Shown: positions 44,382-55,285, counted from the stretch's first letter. The stretch is DNA of 64,000 nucleotides from JBBECJ01 sp963763325 (GCA_963763325.1 CAVXOL010000005.1:62001-126000); one strand, 5' to 3'. A program made the numbers and translations. Notes: generated by a model from the letters alone, not told the origin.

Positions 44382-45196
44382 TTACCTCTGCGCGAGGGCG
44401 GACGATTCCGTCGTCACCCGCGAGAGAAATGCCGTGAGGTGCGGCACGATCAGATCACTGCGCAGGTAGAGCTTGCCGTGGTCGGCGTCGGCGATCTCGA
44501 CGAAGCTGGCATCGGCCAGTTCGCTCGCGGCTCGCCGTGCCTGTGACCCGGCGTACAGTTCGTCGTCATCGCCACTGAGCACCAGCACTGGCATCGTCAT
44601 CCCTGACAGCCCATCGCCGAGACCGCCCGCGCGCTCCTGCTCAGGCGCGGCGATCAGCACCGCCGCCAGTGCCTGGGCGTCGTTCGCCAGCACCCGTTCT
44701 CGAAACGTCCGGCGGCCACGGCCCGATCTGGCTCTCGCGCCATGCAACGTAGGACTCCATGCCCTCACTCAGGTAGGCGCGCATCCGGTCGAGTCGCGCC
44801 CAGACCGCGTCCGCGACAGCATAGGGATGCGCGCCACCGATCGCCATTGAGACGAAACGCTCAGGCGCGTGCGTTCCAAGCGCCCAGCCCATCATCCCGC
44901 CATAGGAATAGCCATAGTAGTGGGCGCGCTCGATCCCCAGATCGTCAAGAACGGCAAGGACATCACCGACGCGGTCCTCAGCGCGTGTATGCACTGGGAT
45001 CGTGCGGCTTATCGCTCGCGCCGTGACCACGGGCATCGAGCATGATCAATTGATAGCTGTCCCTGAGTACGGCAACAACGCCGAACGTCTCCCAGTCTCG
45101 GCTGCTGCCGGTGAAACCGTGATGCAGGAGCAGCGGTGGACCCGCGCCCTCGATGACGTAGTGAATCCGGACAGCTCCGTTGGATGCGTATGGCAC
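44382..45196 (-). CDS. Alpha/beta hydrolase (two frameshifts)
   Basis: I prefer GTG 45196 (VPYASNGAVRIHYVIEG) with AAAGGA 7 bp away over GTG 45202. It has GPPLLLHHGFTGSSRDWE (oxyanion), LIMLDARGHGASDKPHDPSA, then after a frame change near 44985 RAEDRVGDVLAVLDDLGIER and the nucleophile elbow YGYSYGGMMGWA. After a second change near 44715 come LANDAQALAAVLIAAPEQER, MPVLVLSGDDDELYAGSQAR (acid) and IADADHGKLYLRSD (catalytic His). About 270 residues, the usual size. Haloperoxidase/esterase-like; substrate unknown. It is followed on the same strand by nothing closer than the SDR, which is convergent. Confidence 0.82.
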
Positions 45197-45244
45197 GGTC
45201 ACATCCTTTCTTGAACTGGTCGCGGGTCGCTGCCGCCTGCTGTG

Positions 45245-46474
45245 TCACCGAAGTCGCCGACCACTTCCGGCAGCATGCGGGCCGGCAACATGCCATGGCT
45301 GCCAGATGACGAGCGCGGAGGCGATCCCAAAGGCCGTCAACCCGCTACCCAGCGCGCCGTAGCCGCCGATAGCCAGCAGACCGCCCCCGACCATCGCGCC
45401 GAATGCACTGCCCAGGCTGAAGACCGCACTATTCAGCGCCATCGTCGTGGCGGGCGCGGCCGGCGTCTCGCTGATCAGCAGCGTCGAGAGCGCAACCAAG
45501 CCAGATGCACCCAGGAAGCCGGCGACAAACAGGGGCAACGCCAGCATCGCAGGCCCAACCGGCAGCGTGTAGAGCAAGCCCAGCAGCATGATCGAGGTTC
45601 CCGTCGTGGCAGCGAAGAGCAGCCGCTGATCGAAGCGTCCCAGTCGCCCACCAGTCGCCAGGCTGCCCGTGAAGTAGCCGGTTCCACCGATCATCAGCAT
45701 CAGCCCGCTGCCACTGACCGACAGCCCCTTTCCGTCTACCCAGAAGGCTCCGAAATAGGTCAGCATCCCAAACCAGGCGATGGCGCGCAGGGCATTACCG
45801 GCGAACAGCGTCAGCGTCGTTCGATGCCCGACGAACGGGCGATAGGCCATCAGGACGGAGCCTACGCGGAACGGTTCGACGCCGACCGGCGGATCAACCG
45901 GGAGCACGAGACGCAACAGGACGCCGCCACCCATAGAGATCACACTGACGAGGGCGAACGACCAGCGCCAGCCAACCAGTTCCCCCAGCGCGGCGATAAT
46001 CGGGATGCCACCAATCGTCGGCGCAGCTATCGCCGCAATCGTCCAGCTCATCGCCTTGCGTCGTGCCTCTCCAGCGTAGCGCGTTCCAGCAACGGCCAGC
46101 ACAACACTTGTCGCGACTCCAGCGCTCACCCCGCTCAGCAGCCGGGCAATGATGAGCGTAACGAATGACGTTGACAACGCGGTTCCAACGGCACTGATGA
46201 CAATGCCTGCGACACTCAGCAGCAGCGTCCGCCGGTGGCCGTAGTGGTCAGCGAGCGGACCGATGACCACGCCGAGCGCGGCGCTGACCAGCATCGCGAG
46301 CGTCGTTGTCTGGCCGATCAGCGGAACTGACGTGTCAAAGTCATCCGCCACGTCGACGTAGAACGGCCACAGCATCAGTTGGTTCAAAGTCGCGAGGAAC
46401 ACGACGGCGCAGAGTGCCAGCAGCAACCGCATTCCGCCCTGCGACGGAGCGCGGATCGATGGTGTCGATGTCAT
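45245..46474 (-). CDS. MFS transporter
   Basis: 409 residues, 12 helices. MRLLLALCAVVFLATLNQLM, then VVIGPLADHYGHRRTLLLSV (loop 2-3 motif GxLaDxxGrR), IIARLLSGVSAGVATSVVLA, YAGEARRKAMSWTIAAIAAP and, in the second half, GGRLGRFDQRLLFAATTGTS. AraJ/YdhP-like predicted sugar or drug efflux carriers have this arrangement. Intact. It is the first gene of a leftward pair with the hydrolase 48 bp downstream, so a joint function such as uptake or export of the hydrolase's substrate is possible. Confidence 0.88.
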   Translation of the reverse strand: MTSTPSIRAPSQGGMRLLLALCAVVFLATLNQLMLWPFYVDVADDFDTSVPLIGQTTTLAMLVSAALGVVIGPLADHYGHRRTLLLSVAGIVISAVGTALSTSFVTLIIARLLSGVSAGVATSVVLAVAGTRYAGEARRKAMSWTIAAIAAPTIGGIPIIAALGELVGWRWSFALVSVISMGGGVLLRLVLPVDPPVGVEPFRVGSVLMAYRPFVGHRTTLTLFAGNALRAIAWFGMLTYFGAFWVDGKGLSVSGSGLMLMIGGTGYFTGSLATGGRLGRFDQRLLFAATTGTSIMLLGLLYTLPVGPAMLALPLFVAGFLGASGLVALSTLLISETPAAPATTMALNSAVFSLGSAFGAMVGGGLLAIGGYGALGSGLTAFGIASALVIWQPWHVAGPHAAGSGRRLR

Positions 46475-46704
46475 ACCGTCAACCTCCCTTCGAGTCCGCG
46501 TGAGATCGTCGATGCAACCGAGCAGCTACCGGCCGAACCAGCGCCAGAGGCGCGATCATGCGCCTTGATGGCTTAGCGCACGCTTAGCGTGCAGGTTCGT
46601 GTACGTGGGATGGACGATCAGCGCAGATTCGCTATTGCGCTCCCGGTAGAGACACTGCCCCTGCCGGGAGCGCGATGGGGCGGGATCAGCCTCTCGCCGG
46701 GGAG

Positions 46705-48366
46705 TTACCGGCTTCGGCCTTGACGCGCGATCTCACGCTCGCGCAGCTCCACGCGGCGGATCTTCCCGCTGATCGTCTTCGGCAGGTCGGTGACGAACTC
46801 GATCTCACGCGGGTACTTGTAGGGCGCCGTCTGCTGCCGAACGAATGCCTGAATGTCAGCCACCAGCGCATCAGACGGCTCGATTCCCGGCACGAGGATG
46901 ACGAACGCCTTGACGATCTGGCCGCGGATCGGATCCGGACTGCCGACCACCGCCGATTCGGCGACTGCCGGATGCTCCTGCAGCACGCTCTCGACCTCGA
47001 ACGGGCCAATGCGATACGCGCCACTGTTGATCATGTCGTCGGCGCGGCCCGCGAACCGCAGATAACCATCCGCGTCGCGCGTGGCACGGTCGCCGGTGTT
47101 GTACCAGTCGCCGCCGAGAACTCGCTCAGTGCGCTCCGGATCATCCCAGTATCCCAGGAAGAGGCTTGGTGGCCGCACGGGCCGGATACGGACAGCGATA
47201 TAGCCTTCCACATCCGGTGGCAGGTCGTGTCCATCGTCATCAATGACCGCGACATCGTAGCCAGTGATCGGCTTGCCCATCGAGCCAGGCCGCACCGGCA
47301 GCGGCAGCATGCTACCGGCAAGGATGCCGGTTTCCGTCTGCCCATACAGCTCGCGGATCGTCAACCGGTCGTTGCCCGCCAGGCCGACTCGACCTCGGGA
47401 TTCAACGGCTCACCAGCGCTGAGGCAGAGCTGGAGCGCACTCGGCGTAAATCCAGCGAGGTCTTCGAGGAGCAGCATGCGATAGACCGTCGGCGGACGCG
47501 AAGAATGATCCGATCGGATACCGTTCGAGACGTCTCAGAGTCTGGCGGGGACTGAACTTGCCGCGCGCGTCCTGGAGGAAGAGCGGAGCGCCAATCGACC
47601 AGCTCACGAAGACGCTCAGGACGGCCGTCGCCCAGCCAGTGTCCGAGAGCCACCAGTGCAGGTCACCCTGTGCCAGATCACTCCAGGCGTCGCCGAGGAC
47701 GGCGCAGCCCAGTGGCAACGCGTGCGATTGCAGGATCATCTTCGGCTCGCCAGTGGTGCCGGACGTGAAGTAGATCAGGCAGGGTCAGCACTGCGCGTGC
47801 GTACCGGCTGGAACTCGACCGGCGCTCCGGCAAGCGCGGCCTCATAGCTCTCCCAGCCGACACGCTCCTCACCGACGATGATTGGAAGATCGAGGGTCGG
47901 GCAGGCTGCCGCGATCTGATCGACGCGCTCGGCAACCTCGTCATAGGTGATGACCGCTTTCGCGCCCGAACCCTGGATTCGGGATCGGAGATCACCGGCC
48001 ATCAGTAGGACGGGCCGGGAACGGCGATCGCGCCGAGCTTCATCGCGCCAGGAGCGCCTCGATCCACTCGGGGATGCGCGGCAGGAGGAGCATGACCCGA
48101 TCGCCCGGCTCGATGCCACGCTGGCGCAGCGCGGAGGCGATCCGATCGCTACGCACCGCGAGATCGGCAAACGTGATCGTCTGCTCGCTGCCATCAAGCG
48201 CGAGGTGCTGAATCGCGATGTGGGTGGGATCGGCGGCGAAGCCACCGATGCAGTCGACGGCGAAGTTGTAGTACTCCGGGACATCGAGCTTGTAGCCACG
48301 CCGCAGTTCGTTCCAGGCGGCCACGCCGGGAAGGGTGGTCGGTTGCGTCGTCATGGTCGCTGCCAT
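46705..48366 (-). CDS. Acyl-CoA synthetase, AMP-forming (multiple frameshifts)
   Basis: ATG 48366 has GGAGGCT upstream. N-terminal WNELRRGYKLDVPEYYNFAV, CIGGFAADPTHIAIQHLALD and RGIEPGDRVMLLLPRIPEWI are typical of the medium-chain (MACS) branch. Central pieces are spread over frames: KMILQSHALPLGCAV after the P-loop region, HWWLSDTGWATA and SIGAPLFLQDARGKF. The last 220 residues are intact: IRELYGQTETGILAGSMLPL (A5 motif), YWDDPERTERVLGGDWYNTG, DADGYLRFAGRADDMINSGA (A8) and YPREIEFVTDLPKTISGKIR with the C-terminal catalytic Lys. At least four frame changes (near 48045, 47960, 47780, 47500-47370). It activates a fatty or aryl acid with ATP and CoA. Confidence 0.85.
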
Positions 48367-48459
48367 GCGGAGCCTCCTTCGATATGAATTGCGATGACGG
48401 AGAGAACTGGAGACATCCTGCGCTTGTTGCGAGTCGCGCGCGTCCACGAAATCACTGAT

Positions 48460-50880
48460 TCACGCGCTGTGAGCCGTACGTAGTTCCACTGAATCGATTG
48501 CAGGAGCGAACGTCAGGTGCACCCCTCGCTGGATGGCCCAGATCGCGGCGGCGGCGCGCGACTCGACGCTGAGCTTCGCGAGGATGCGGGCGACATGCGT
48601 TTCGACGGTGCGATGGCTGATGAACAGTTCGGTGGCGATGTCGCGATTCGAGCGCCCGGCCGCGAGCAGCCGCAGCACGTCATGTTCGCGCGGCGACAGG
48701 CCGCTGAGCATCCCGTCTGGAGCCGCCAAGTCCGGCGGCACGGGATCGTTGGCCGTTGTCTCAGCCGCCAGTGCCAGTTCCACCGTTTCAGCACGCGACA
48801 TCGCGCGGCCAACTGCCCAGCGATCGGCAAACGCGGCTTCACCCATCCGTCCACGGAGTCCATCGATGACAGCAGGTATCTGGCGCGAGCGGGCGCTGGA
48901 AGAAAGATCCGGAGTCATCGTTTAGTCGTTCGGCTGCGCCGTACAGGAGCGCTGCCCGATCGTCGTCGCCACGCGCGAGAGCCATACTCGCCAGGCCCCG
49001 CAGGCAGCTCGCGATCCCGAGGATATCGTTCTGCTCGACCCGCACCGTCAGACTCTCGGCGATATAGCTGTCCGGCGGTATCAAGGTCACCAGCCGACGG
49101 GCGAGCTTGGCGAGATTGAGCGAGCGCGTAACTGGCGCCAGTCGTGTTGCCAGAAGCACGTTGTACCGCCAACGACTCATTGAACAGTCTGCTAGCCCGT
49201 CGCATGTCGCCACGAGCGAGTGACACCACACCCAGCGCGTTCAGCGAGTAGCCGACCCACCATGTACGACCGTCGTCGCGGAGTTTGTCCATGGCTTGCA
49301 TGAAATGGTGTTCCGCAGTCGTCATACTCACCGACATCTATCAGGATAAGACCGAGCATGAAGAGCATGTCACCGCGCCAGATGGGATCGCCGCATGCGC
49401 TGAGTCAGGCTGATTGATTCACTCGACGGAACGTTGCGCGGACTCATAGTCGCCACGCACCCACTCGAGCAACCCGCGTGCGCCGAAGAGGAGCATCCGC
49501 TCGCAATCCGACAGGTACATGCCCGAGGCGACGATGCGATCGAACCACGCCAGCCCCTCGCTCGCGTGTCCGGAGAGAAACCAGTAGCGAGCGAGCCAGC
49601 CGGCGATGCCTGCACCGATGGAGTTGCCACTCCCGTCGGTCGCCCAGGCGAGCACACCACGGATGTTGTCCATCTCCAGATCGATGCGCCGCAGCCACTC
49701 CCCTTGACGAGGGCCGAACATTTCATCGTGCGCCATTGTGGCAAGGCGCAAATACCAGGCTCCCAGCCGCTCAAGCGCCTGCTCCCGTTCCGCGTCAGCA
49801 AGCATCTCGACGGCGAATTCGCGGACGGTGTCGAGTGTGCGATAACGCGCCGTCCCGTCCGGATCGATCGTCACATACAGCAGACTGTTATCCACCAGCG
49901 CGGAGAGACCGCTCAGCACATCATCGATCGCAGGGTTCAACGCTGGATCGCCGAGCACGAACTCGGCCGCATCGAGCGTGCAGCCGCCCGGAAACACCGC
50001 CAGTCGCCTGAAGATGGCCTGCTCGGCAGGCGGCAGGATGTCGTAGCTCCAGGCAATCGTCGCCCGCAGCGTCTGCTGGCGCTCCGGGAGATCGCGGGCA
50101 CCACCGGTCAGCAGGGCCAGCCGGTGGTCGAGCCGGGCCAGCAGGCCCAGCAACTGGCAGGTGACGGCTACGCGCCGCCGCGAGCTCAATCGCCAGCGGC
50201 AGTCCATCGAGGCGCGCGCAGATCTCCAGTACCGTCTCGGCGTTGTCCTCAGTCAACCGGAAGTCGGGCCGAGCGGCATGAGCGCGCTCGACGAAGAGCC
50301 TCACGGCGCTGTTCTCGGCGATTGCCTCGAACGACGGCGCGCTGGCAGCATCGAGCACGTCCAGCGGAGCGACGGGATACTCATGTTCGCCGGACAGATG
50401 CAGCACGACCCGGCTGGTGACCAGCAACGTCAGACGAGAACACTCGTGCAACAGATCGGTCAGCGCCGGGGCGGCCGAGCAGGAGGTGCTCGAAGGTATC
50501 GACCAGCAGCAGCAGATGCTGGTGCCGCAAGGCTGTGACGATCTGTTCGGATATCGATCGATCGGTGGCCTCACGGATCCCGAGTTGCTCTGACATCGCC
50601 GGCAGGACTCGATCGGGATCATCAACCGAAGCCAGCGAGACCCAGCGGACACCGTCACCGAACTGGCCTGCACACTCGGCTGCGACCGCGTATGCGAGGC
50701 GCGTCTTCCCAACCCCGCCCGGCCCGGTCAGCGTGACGAGTCGCACATCCGGATCACACAGACGCTGTGTATATCTCGACGACCTCACGCCCTCGCCCGA
50801 CGAGTGGGGTAAGTTGGGCAGGCAGTGCGCCACGAGCGGAAATGGACTGACAGGGATGTGATGGCCTCTTGCATGGCCAA
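48460..50880 (-). CDS. ATPase-LuxR transcriptional regulator, SARP/MalT-like (many frameshifts; start approximate)
   Basis: Pieces in order: HIPVSPFPLVA, YTQRLCDPDVRLVTLTGPGG VGKTRLA (Walker A), GDGVRWVSLASVDDPDRVLP, LLLLVDTFEHLL (Walker B), LTLLVTSRVVLHLSGEHEYP, ICARLDGLPLAIELAAARSR, QTLRATIAWSYDILPPAEQA, IFRRLAVFPGGCTLDAAEFV, tetratricopeptide-like helices, and a C-terminal LuxR helix-turn-helix LSPREHDVLRLLAAGRSNRD, ISHRTVETHVARILAKLS. This is the regular order for Chloroflexota/Actinobacteria LuxR regulators of about 800 residues. At least six frame changes (near 50480, 50160, 49380, 49230, 49120 and 48920). The N-terminus is unresolved: homologues start shortly before HHIPVSP, close to 50870. 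Confidence 0.8.
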
Positions 50881-50892
50881 CCAGGCAATCTA

Positions 50893-50926
50893 GATGATCG
50901 TGGTGATGATGTATCGCACGATCATC
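50893..50926. promoter_or_regulatory. 10-bp inverted repeat upstream of the LuxR regulator
   Basis: GATGATCGTG (50893-50902) and CACGATCATC (50917-50926) are perfect complements 14 bp apart, just 5' of the regulator. This suits a dimeric operator, possibly for autoregulation. The surrounding 250 bp (50881-51133) is AT-rich for this genome and holds no gene I can support. Confidence 0.5.
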
Positions 50927-51015
50927 GTCTGATAATGGCCCCGTGTCAACCCTGACCTGCCGCGCAATGTCAGTATCGGGAATATACTGTTCCATATATT
51001 AGACTATCAGCAGCG

Positions 51016-51030
51016 TTATCGATGCGATAA
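51016..51030. promoter_or_regulatory. Palindrome TTATCG-ATG-CGATAA
   Basis: A 6-bp perfect inverted repeat with 3-bp centre, in the AT-rich gap between the LuxR regulator and the SDR gene. It is 60 bp from TTGACA-like and TAATAT-like boxes; a candidate operator only. Confidence 0.35.
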
Positions 51031-51133
51031 TTACGCGAATCATAACTCGCTGTTGACACCTGAACGAACTGAGTGACGGTCAACGTGCCCATGGCAACGC
51101 ATGCTCTGCCTGAGCCTGCCTGCGCAGAATCGA

Positions 51134-51953
51134 TCACTCATCGGACGTGAATTGTCTGACGTCCGCCGCGTGAAGCGGTCCCTCAACACGCAGCTTCCCT
51201 GCTGAATAGCCGCCATCGACATAGAGCGCCTGGCCGGTGATGAAGCGGGCCTGGTCGGAGGCGATGAAGAGGACGGCGTCGGCGATCTCGTCCGGTGTGC
51301 CGAGGCGTCCGAGCGGGACCTGGTTGACGAACACCTTCTGGTACTCAGACGACTGGACCGTCCGCGAGATCTCGGAGATGTCGGTCAGGCCGGGCGAGAC
51401 AACGTTCGCGGTGATGCCGTAGCGGCCAAGCTCAAGCGCCAGCACCCGCGCAAGCTGGATCTCGGCCGCCTTCGATGCCGCGTGCGGGCCGGACTTCGGA
51501 CGCGCGTTGTTCCCAGCCGTTGAGCCAATCAGGATGATCCGGCCGCCCTCGCCCTGCTCGATCAGGCGACGGCCAACGGCGCGGCTGAGCAGGAACGCAC
51601 CACGGAGCTGGACATCCACCTGCCAGTCCCACTCCTCATCCGTCAGATCGACGATCTCTTTGTGGACGCCGACACCGGCCCCGTGGACGAGGATATCGAC
51701 CCGTCCGAACCGGCTTACCGCCGTCTCGACCATCCGGTCAACCTCGCCGCTCGTCGCGAACGTCCGTGTGGCAGTAGTGCGCCTGGTAGCCGCGATCGCG
51801 CAGGGCCGACGCGGTCGGCTCGCCCCACTCGTCGTCGACATCGGCGATGACGGTCATTGCGCCCGCTTCAGCCAGCCGCGTGGCGATGACGCGACTGATG
51901 CCTGAAGCACCACCCGACACGATCGCGACCTTGCCTGTGAAGTCAGCTGACAT
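51134..51953 (-). CDS. SDR-family oxidoreductase (one frameshift)
   Basis: ATG 51953, AAGGTG upstream. MSADFTGKVAIVSGGASGIS contains GGASGIS, close to the TGxxxGxG motif; RVIATRLAEAGAMTVIADVD follows. The frame changes near 51770 (after HYCHTDVRDE). It resumes VDRMVETAVSRFGRVDILVH (H in place of N in the usual NNAG), IILIGSTAGNNARPKSGPHA and HAASKAAEIQLARVLALELG. The usual YxxxK active site reads HAASK: His in place of Tyr. ITANVVSPGLTDI and FITGQALYVDGGYSAGKL end the fold. About 272 residues. The HxxxK change suggests a non-classical or inactive member. It pairs with the Gfo/Idh/MocA gene 35 bp upstream on the same strand. Confidence 0.85.
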
Positions 51954-51988
51954 GGTCCGCACCTTTCGATGTTCTGGCAGATTGTTCG

Positions 51989-53092
51989 TTAGTCCGCGGC
52001 GACATCGACCCAGCGCTCCTCGTCCAGCGACGTGCGGATCGCGGCCAGCACACGCTGGGCGGCGAGGCCGTCGGCGAAGGTCGGCCCCGTTGCGCGGCCA
52101 CTGCGAATGTCGTTGACGAAGCTCTCGGCGAGGTATCGGTTGTAACGCGAGTAGATGCCGAGTGGGAAAGCGCCACCATCGGCAGCCGGGTCGTAGGGCG
52201 GATCGTACTCCAGCAGCGTTCGCGGTTCGGGATCGTCGCGTGTGGCAATCAGCAGCGCCTCGGACGCGCGCCCACGCTGTTCCCAGAGCAGGGTACCGCT
52301 GGAGCCGTAGACGCGCATCCCGCCCGTCCCGACCGGCAGCGACGCCCAGCCGGAACGGAAGAGCGCCTGGCCGCCACTCGCATACTCGCCGATCCACGAG
52401 GCGAGGTCGTCGCCATCGACTGTCCCAGTCCCACCAGCGATCAGCGGTCGCTCCGGGACCAGCGTGACGGCGTGGGCCACGACCCGCCTGATCGGCCCAC
52501 CAAACCAGTGTGCGAGGTCGATCGTGTGAGCGCCATACTCGACGAAGACGCCACCGTTGGCGTGCTTGCGCTGCATCTTCCAGTGCAACGGCCGCCGGGG
52601 ATCGGCAAACTGCGCGTTGACACCGACGTGCTCGAACGCCTGCACCTCGCCGATCAGCCCTTGCGTGAGGACTTCGTGCATCCGGATGACGACCGGCGAG
52701 TGTCGGAACAGGAACCCGATCTTTGCAACCTTCCCGGACCGCTCGGCAGCCGCCACCATCTCCTCGGCATCGCCAACCGTTCGGGCCAACGGCTTCTCGC
52801 AGAGGACGTGCAACCCGGCGTCGAAGGCCGCGATCGCGAGGTCGCGATGCGTGTCATCCGGCGTCGCGATCACGACGGCATCGAGGCCCTCCGGGTCGAG
52901 CAGGAGCCGACCCGGGTCGGTCTCGACTCGCCCAATCCCGAACGAATCCGCCGCCCGACGAACGGCTGGTTCGTCCGGGTCGGCAACCGCGACGACCTCG
53001 ACACCGGGCAGCGACGCGAAGGCCGGCAGATGCGCCCGTGACCCCCATGCCCCAAGCCCAATGATCCCAATCCGAACCCGGCTCTCAGCCAT
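51989..53092 (-). CDS. Gfo/Idh/MocA-family dehydrogenase
   Basis: 367 residues, ATG 53092. N-terminal Rossmann GIIGLGAWGSRAHLPAFASL (GxGxxG variant), VVAVADPDEPAVRRAADSFG, VVIATPDDTHRDLAIAAFDA and the diagnostic LCEKPLARTVGDAEEMVAAA with the EKP lysine. FRHSPVVIRMHEVL, HWKMQRKHANGGVFVEYGAH and TIDLAHWFGGPIRRVVAHA (the Dxx(H) active-site helix DLAHW) follow. Such enzymes oxidise sugars or inositols with NAD(P). The adjacent SDR on the same strand probably acts in the same pathway. Intact. Confidence 0.92.
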   Translation of the reverse strand: MAESRVRIGIIGLGAWGSRAHLPAFASLPGVEVVAVADPDEPAVRRAADSFGIGRVETDPGRLLLDPEGLDAVVIATPDDTHRDLAIAAFDAGLHVLCEKPLARTVGDAEEMVAAAERSGKVAKIGFLFRHSPVVIRMHEVLTQGLIGEVQAFEHVGVNAQFADPRRPLHWKMQRKHANGGVFVEYGAHTIDLAHWFGGPIRRVVAHAVTLVPERPLIAGGTGTVDGDDLASWIGEYASGGQALFRSGWASLPVGTGGMRVYGSSGTLLWEQRGRASEALLIATRDDPEPRTLLEYDPPYDPAADGGAFPLGIYSRYNRYLAESFVNDIRSGRATGPTFADGLAAQRVLAAIRTSLDEERWVDVAAD

Positions 53093-53241
53093 CGGCTAAC
53101 CCCCATTCAATTGAAACGCCTGCCAGCATCGTCGGGGAGCGCGAACAACGGCCGCCTGCGCCGTCGGCGTCGGACATGCGGCGACGCCTTCAGCGGTAGA
53201 ATAGCGCCCTTCCATCGTCGTAGCGACCGGAGGCACCACTG

Positions 53242-54454
53242 ATGGCGGCTCTCGACTACAGTTTCGATGACCTGCGCGAGTTCCACGACACCTTTACGCT
53301 CCGCAACTGGATCGAACCCGGCGAGATGATGCGCTACGCATTCCTCAACACGCCGGAGTTCATGCCGCACGCCGTCATCCACCGTGACGGCCCAATCGCG
53401 ACCCTCATGGAAGCGCCACGGGATGACCTGGCCGCCAGCCAGGTGCGCACACCGCTCGGGACGCTGTCACTCGACCAGTACGTCGCGCAGGGACCGGTCA
53501 ACGGTGTCGTGATCCTGCATCGTGGGGCGATCGTCTACGAACGCTACCCACGGATGCGGCCGATCGACAAGCATCTGCTGATGTCGGTCTCGAAAGTGTT
53601 CGCCGGCACGTTGATCGCGATCCTCGAAGATCGAGGCCAGATCGACACGAGCGCCACCGTCGAAACCTGGCTCCACGAGTTGCGCGGCTCCGGCTGGGAC
53701 GGAGTCAGTGTCCGCGATGTGCTCGACATGGCCTCCGGGATCGACTGCGACGAGCTTTCGCCCGAGGCCTACCACGACACCAGTTCCACCTATTACCCCT
53801 TCGAGGAATCGCTCGGCCTGCTGCCGACCTATCCCGAATCGCGCTACTCCACCTGGGAGTATGTCGCCACGCTGAAGCAGGCTAGACCTCCGGGACAGGT
53901 CTACGACTACACGTCGGTCAACACCTTCATCCTCGGCTGGCTGGCGGAACGGATCACCGGCAAGCGCTACGCGGACCTGCTCAGCGAGGAGATCTGGAGC
54001 CGGATCGGCGCCGAGTCCGACGCGCTGATCTCCTCGTCGCGCTGCGGCGCCGTCGCCCATCATGGCGGCATGGTCACCCGCCTACGCGACCTGGCCCGCT
54101 TCGGGTTGCTTTTCACGCCCAGCTGGCGCGTCGTCAGCGAGACCCAGATCGTCTCCGACCGGCATCTGCGGGAGATCACCACCGGGGGCCGGCCGGAGAT
54201 CTTCGACACCGGCACGCTGGGTCAACGGCTGCTGGAGCAACTCGCGCCGGCCAGGCCGCTCCACAACTCGCATCAATGGGACTTCGTCATGCCGGACGGG
54301 GACTTCTACAAGGGCGGCTTCGGCGGTCAAGGGACTCTACATCTCCCCGGCCCGTGACCTCGTCGTTGCCTTCTTCGGCACGATGGTCGCACCTCGCGAG
54401 GCCAACGCCCTGATGAGCATCTCGCAGCAACTCAGCGAACGCTGGAGCGAGTAG
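53242..54454 (+). CDS. Serine hydrolase, beta-lactamase/esterase (class C-like) family (one late frameshift)
   Basis: MAALDYSFDDLREFHDTFTL from ATG 53242, GGAGG upstream. The penicillin-binding fold is shown by HLLMSVSKVFAGTLIAILED with Ser-x-x-Lys (SVSK), the Tyr motif YDYTSVNTFILGWLAERITG (YxS/N equivalent) and a late HQWDFVMPDGDFYKGGFGGQ (KTG equivalent GGFGG). An extra G near 54335 breaks the frame; it ends GLYISPARDLVVAFFGTMVA. About 404 residues. Cytoplasmic, as no signal peptide is visible. Relatives include 6-aminohexanoate dimer hydrolases and esterases; the substrate is unknown. Confidence 0.87.
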
Positions 54455-54529
54455 CTATCAGGGGCCAGGGCCCATGACTCGCACGAATCAGTTGCCTGAT
54501 ACCTGATACCTATCGTTAGAGGAGGAACA

Positions 54530-55285
54530 ATGAACCGTTTGACCGGGAAGACAGCATTGGTGATCGGCGGCAGTACCGGCATTGGCCGGGCTGTCTGCCA
54601 GCAGTTCGCCGCCGAAGGAGCGAGTGTGGCGGTCGCTGATTTCGGCCACAAGGAAGAACGGGCCAGCCTGGTGACTGACATCCAGAGGATCGGCAGGGAC
54701 GCGCTGTCGCTTGAGGTCGATGTTCGCGACGAGGAGCAGGTGCGCGCGGCGATCGACGAGGCCATCGCGCGTTTCGGACACCTCGATATCGTCGTCAACA
54801 ACGCCGGCATCGCCGGGAACAAGGTCGCGATCCACGAAGAGCCGGTCGAAGACTTCGACGAGGTCATGAACGTCAACGTGCGCGGCGTCTACTTCGGGAT
54901 GAAGCACGCGCTGCCGCACATGCTGGAACGCGGCTCCGGCCGGATCATCAACACCGCCTCGCAGCTCGCGCACAAGCCACGACCGCGCAACGCCCCCTAT
55001 TCCGCGTCAAAGGCCGCCGTCGTCGCCCTGACCGTCTCGGTCGCCCAGGAAGTCGGCCGCAACGGCATTACCGTCAACTGCGTCTGCCCTGGCCCGACCG
55101 ACACGCCGATGTGGCGCATCTCCGGAACAGAGGCAACACGCAAGACGCTGATCGAGTCGCTGCCGATCCCGAGGGTCGCCGAGCCGGACGAGATCGCCTG
55201 GGCCTACGTCTACCTGGCCTCCGACGAGGCCGCCTACGTCACCGGCCAGTCGATCTCGCCGAACGGCGGCGATGTCATGTGGTAG
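54530..55285 (+). CDS. SDR-family oxidoreductase
   Basis: 251 residues with AGAGGAGGAACA before the ATG. Canonical features: TALVIGGSTGIGRAVCQQFA (GGSTGIG), LSLEVDVRDEEQVRAAIDEA, LDIVVNNAGIAGNK (NNAG), RIINTASQLAHKPRPRNAPY (Ser), YSASKAAVVALTVSVAQEVG (YxxxK) and VNCVCPGPTDTPMW. YVTGQSISPNGGDVMW ends the protein. NAD(P)-dependent, FabG/glucose-1-dehydrogenase-like. It lies 75 bp after the serine hydrolase, in a gap with GCCTGATACCTGATACC repeats, and may share its transcript. Confidence 0.93.
   Translation: MNRLTGKTALVIGGSTGIGRAVCQQFAAEGASVAVADFGHKEERASLVTDIQRIGRDALSLEVDVRDEEQVRAAIDEAIARFGHLDIVVNNAGIAGNKVAIHEEPVEDFDEVMNVNVRGVYFGMKHALPHMLERGSGRIINTASQLAHKPRPRNAPYSASKAAVVALTVSVAQEVGRNGITVNCVCPGPTDTPMWRISGTEATRKTLIESLPIPRVAEPDEIAWAYVYLASDEAAYVTGQSISPNGGDVMW

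Noticed and set aside
53107..53241. GGCGTCG/CGACGCC inverted repeat between the Gfo/Idh/MocA and serine hydrolase genes
   Set aside because: Only 7 bp in very GC-rich DNA; not distinguishable from chance.
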